Assembly: GCF_963675905.1 (NCBI RefSeq) | Contig: NZ_OY780936.1 | Location: 3,481,946 to 3,545,945, forward strand | Direction: 5' to 3' | Source: an uncultured Bacteroides sp. | GTDB taxonomy: Bacteria; Bacteroidota; Bacteroidia; Bacteroidales; Bacteroidaceae | Length of the DNA: 64,000 nucleotides | Shown: positions 61,606 to 64,000 of the stretch, piece by piece | How positions within the stretch are numbered: position 1 is the stretch's first letter | How the letters are laid out: the number at the start of each line of letters is the position of its first letter | Made by a program: the position numbers and the translations under genes | The notes under the pieces: model-generated | What the model was told of the DNA's origin: nothing | The model's database searches: none | What the model saw: only the letters and a program-made list of their open reading frames with translations

Positions 61606-62808
61606 ATGAAAAAAGAGAAGGTCGTTTTAGCATTTAGTGGTGGTTTGGATACCTCATTTTGTGCAAAGTATTTGTCAGAAGAAAAAGGATACGAAGTATA
61701 TACAGCTGTAGCTAATACTGGCGGATTTAGCGATGAAGAGTTGAAAGTAATAGAAGACAAGGCTTATAAACTAGGTGCTGTAAAGCACGTAACACTTGAT
61801 GTTACTCAGGAATACTACGAAAAAAGTATTAAGTACATGGTGTTCGGAAATGTATTACGTAACGGAACTTATCCTATCTCAGTAAGTTCAGAACGTATTT
61901 TCCAGGCAATAGCTATCATTAACTATGCTAAGGAAATCAAAGCAGACTATGTTGCTCACGGAAGTACAGGTGCAGGAAACGACCAAATCCGTTTCGACCT
62001 AACTTTTGATGTCCTTGCTCCTGAAATCAAGATCCTGACTCCTACACGTGACATGTCTCTTACTCGTGAATATGAGATTGATTATCTTAGAAAACATGGA
62101 ATTGAAGCCGACTTTAAAAAACTTGAATATTCTATCAATAAAGGTCTTTGGGGAACTTCAATCGGTGGAAAAGAAACTCTTCACTCAGAACAAGGTCTTC
62201 CTGAAGAAGCTTATCCTTCACAAGTTACTTCAACCGGAACAGAAACATTGAAACTGGAATTTGTAGAAGGTCAGATACATGCGGTTAATGGTGAAGTATT
62301 TGAAAATAAAGTTGCCGCTATCAATAAGATTGAAGAAATCGGTTCAAAATATGGTATTGGTCGTGATATGCACATTGGTGATACTATTATTGGTATAAAA
62401 GGTCGTGTTGCTTTCGAAGCTGCAGCACCTATGCTTATTATTAATGCTCATAAAATGCTGGAAAAGCATACATTGAGCAAATGGCAACAATACTGGAAAG
62501 ATCAGATTGGTACATGGTACGGAATGTTCCTTCACGAAGCTCAATATCTGGAACCTGTAATGCGCGACTGTGAAGCTATGCTTCAAAGCACTCAACGTAA
62601 CGTTACCGGTACTGTTATTGTTACTCTTCGTCCATATTGCTACACCTTAGTAGGTGTTGAATCATCTTTTGATTTGGTTAAGACAGACTTTGGTGATTAT
62701 GGTGAAGTTGGTAAAGGATGGACTGCAGAAGATGCAAAAGGATTTACCAAGATTCTTTCTAATCCTTTGAGAGTATATTACGCTAACCAAAAGAAAAACG
62801 GGAAATAA
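61606..62808 (+). CDS. argG: Argininosuccinate synthase
   Basis: 400 aa. Joins citrulline and aspartate using ATP. PPi-loop start VVLAFSGGLDTSFCAKYL, AHGSTGAGNDQIRFDL and SIGGKETLHSEQGL are present. The length and motifs are of the Bacteroidetes type I enzyme. Second-last step of arginine synthesis. Gap to argC is 21 bp. Confidence 0.96.
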   Translation: MKKEKVVLAFSGGLDTSFCAKYLSEEKGYEVYTAVANTGGFSDEELKVIEDKAYKLGAVKHVTLDVTQEYYEKSIKYMVFGNVLRNGTYPISVSSERIFQAIAIINYAKEIKADYVAHGSTGAGNDQIRFDLTFDVLAPEIKILTPTRDMSLTREYEIDYLRKHGIEADFKKLEYSINKGLWGTSIGGKETLHSEQGLPEEAYPSQVTSTGTETLKLEFVEGQIHAVNGEVFENKVAAINKIEEIGSKYGIGRDMHIGDTIIGIKGRVAFEAAAPMLIINAHKMLEKHTLSKWQQYWKDQIGTWYGMFLHEAQYLEPVMRDCEAMLQSTQRNVTGTVIVTLRPYCYTLVGVESSFDLVKTDFGDYGEVGKGWTAEDAKGFTKILSNPLRVYYANQKKNGK

Positions 62809-62829
62809 CAAATACTAGTTTTGTAGATT

Positions 62830-63798
62830 ATGATTAAAGTCGGAATTATTGGAGGAGCAGGATATACAGCAGGGGAGTTGATTCGTCTGCTTATAAACCA
62901 CCCGGATGTTGGAATCGTTTTTATTAATAGCAGTAGTAATGCTGGAAACAAGATAACAGCTGTCCACGAAGGTCTTTATGGTGAAACAGATATGGTATTT
63001 ACCGATGAATTGCCTCTTGACAAGATTGATTTGCTTTATTTCTGTACAGCTCATGGTGATACCAAAAAGTTTATTGAAAGTCATACATTGCCGGACGATT
63101 TAAAAATAATAGATCTATCAATGGATTATCGTATTGCTTCAGATGAACACGATTTCATTTATGGTCTTCCTGAACTTAATCGTCGTAGTATTTGTCAAAG
63201 TAAACATGTGGCCAACCCAGGATGTTTTGCTACATGTATTCAATTAGGTTTATTACCTCTTGCGAAAAATCTATTGCTGAATGGAGATGTCTCTGTAAAT
63301 GCGATCACTGGTTCTACCGGTGCTGGAGTAAAGCCAGGAGCTACTTCGCATTTTAGCTGGAGAAACAATAATATGTCTATCTATAAGCCATTTTCTCATC
63401 AGCATGTTCCTGAAATAAAGCAATCTGTTAAACAATTGCAGAATAGTTTTAATTCAGATATCGATTTTATTCCTTATCGTGGCGATTTTGCCCGAGGCAT
63501 TTTTGCAACTCTTGTTGTTAAGACAAGCGTGACGCTGGATGAAATTAAACGTATGTACAGTGAGTATTATGAAAAGGATTCATTTGTACACGTTGTTGAT
63601 GCGAATGTAGATTTGAAGCAGGTAGTAAACACAAACAAGTGTTTAATCCATCTAGAGAAACATGGTGATAAGCTTCTTATCATTTCATGCATAGATAATT
63701 TATTAAAAGGTGCTTCCGGACAAGCTGTTCATAACATGAACCTGATGTTCGGACTGGAAGAAACAGTAGGGCTGAGATTAAAACCGAGTGCCTTCTAA
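62830..63798 (+). CDS. argC: N-acyl-gamma-glutamyl-phosphate reductase
   Basis: 322 aa. NADPH-dependent reduction of N-acyl-glutamyl phosphate to the semialdehyde. Rossmann start GIIGGAGYTAGELIRLL, catalytic Cys in HVANPGCFATCIQLGLLPL, GSTGAGVKPGATSHFSWR, and HQHVPEI. The protein is shorter than classical ArgC of some bacteria but normal for Bacteroides. 17 bp before argD. Confidence 0.95.
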   Translation: MIKVGIIGGAGYTAGELIRLLINHPDVGIVFINSSSNAGNKITAVHEGLYGETDMVFTDELPLDKIDLLYFCTAHGDTKKFIESHTLPDDLKIIDLSMDYRIASDEHDFIYGLPELNRRSICQSKHVANPGCFATCIQLGLLPLAKNLLLNGDVSVNAITGSTGAGVKPGATSHFSWRNNNMSIYKPFSHQHVPEIKQSVKQLQNSFNSDIDFIPYRGDFARGIFATLVVKTSVTLDEIKRMYSEYYEKDSFVHVVDANVDLKQVVNTNKCLIHLEKHGDKLLIISCIDNLLKGASGQAVHNMNLMFGLEETVGLRLKPSAF

Positions 63799-63815
63799 AA
63801 CAACCAACAAAAGAA

Positions 63816-64000
63816 ATGAAACTATTTGATGTGTATCCTTTATTCGATATTAATATCGTAAAAGGAAAAGGATGTAAGGTCTGGGATGATAAAGGTAATG
63901 AATATCTGGATCTTTATGGCGGACATGCTGTAATTTCAATTGGTCATAGTCATCCTCATTATGTGGAAATGATCCAAAAGCAAGTTGCAGAGTTAGGCTT
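63816..64000 (+). CDS. argD: N-acylornithine aminotransferase, 3' end cut by window
   Basis: The ATG at 63816 opens MKLFDVYPLFDINIVKGKG followed by VWDDKGNEYLDLYGGHAVISI and GHSHPHYVEM, the conserved N-terminus of class III PLP aminotransferases of the ArgD type (acetyl- or succinylornithine). 61 codons are visible; the PLP lysine lies outside. Fifth gene of the operon. Confidence 0.92.
   Translation, partial: MKLFDVYPLFDINIVKGKGCKVWDDKGNEYLDLYGGHAVISIGHSHPHYVEMIQKQVAELG

Overview
The window looks like chromosomal DNA of a Bacteroidales bacterium, most like Bacteroidaceae. It is AT-rich. Many genes carry a TAnnTTTG box (the Bacteroidetes -7 element) a short way upstream, it holds a complete SusC/SusD polysaccharide-utilisation locus, and arg operon content, folP-cdaA pairing and DUF3244 proteins all fit that order. 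Species cannot be fixed from the sequence. No insertion sequence, integrase, prophage, CRISPR array or rRNA gene was seen.

Layout. 1-6.2 kb: murF (cut by the window edge) divergent from folP-cdaA, which converges on a four-gene minus-strand operon lrgA-lrgB-DUF2156-GNAT. 6.4-10.9 kb: two paralogous membrane-anchored TPR regulators flanking two small genes (a secreted DUF3244 protein and a related protein without an evident signal peptide). 10.9-11.8 kb: a long intergenic region with a candidate structured small RNA and two repeat elements. 11.8-17.1 kb: a ferritin-like/VIT1 metal transporter, an acetate operon pta-(3-hydroxyacyl-CoA dehydrogenase-like)-ackA, and a ROK sugar kinase. 17.2-23 kb: a MacAB-TolC-type export operon. 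23-34.6 kb: secreted nuclease, AsmA-like/GT51 transglycosylase, a Ser/Arg repeat protein, the DUF47-Pit-CvfB operon, an outer-membrane barrel, a Crp-like regulator and a GH28 pectinase. 34.7-43 kb: tryptophanase, tag, a lipoprotein gene broken by an in-frame stop, an RRM/cold-shock pair, a PfpI/AlbA_2 pair, tRNA-Phe, tRNA-Pro and a sugar O-acetyltransferase. 43-59.4 kb: a beta-glucan utilisation locus: a propeller/Y_Y_Y/LuxR-type regulator, susC, susD, a PKD surface lipoprotein, GH16, GH3, GH5 and GH3. 60.4-64 kb: argR-GNAT-argG-argC-argD (argD cut by the edge).

The least expected signal is non-coding. TGTACA hexamers recur exactly every 22 bp in three intergenic arrays (1.3, 11.3 and 38.4 kb). 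A separate element of about 107 bp carrying six CTAG sites occurs twice in opposite orientation (11.5 and 37.5 kb) with identical site spacing. The 11-kb and 37/38-kb loci carry both families in mirrored order. An 11-bp tandem repeat at 59.9 kb and TGACG sites at 11- and 22-bp steps upstream of susC share the same helical phasing. All numeric spacings were counted directly from the sequence; family assignments rest on recognised motifs and were not checked by database search.
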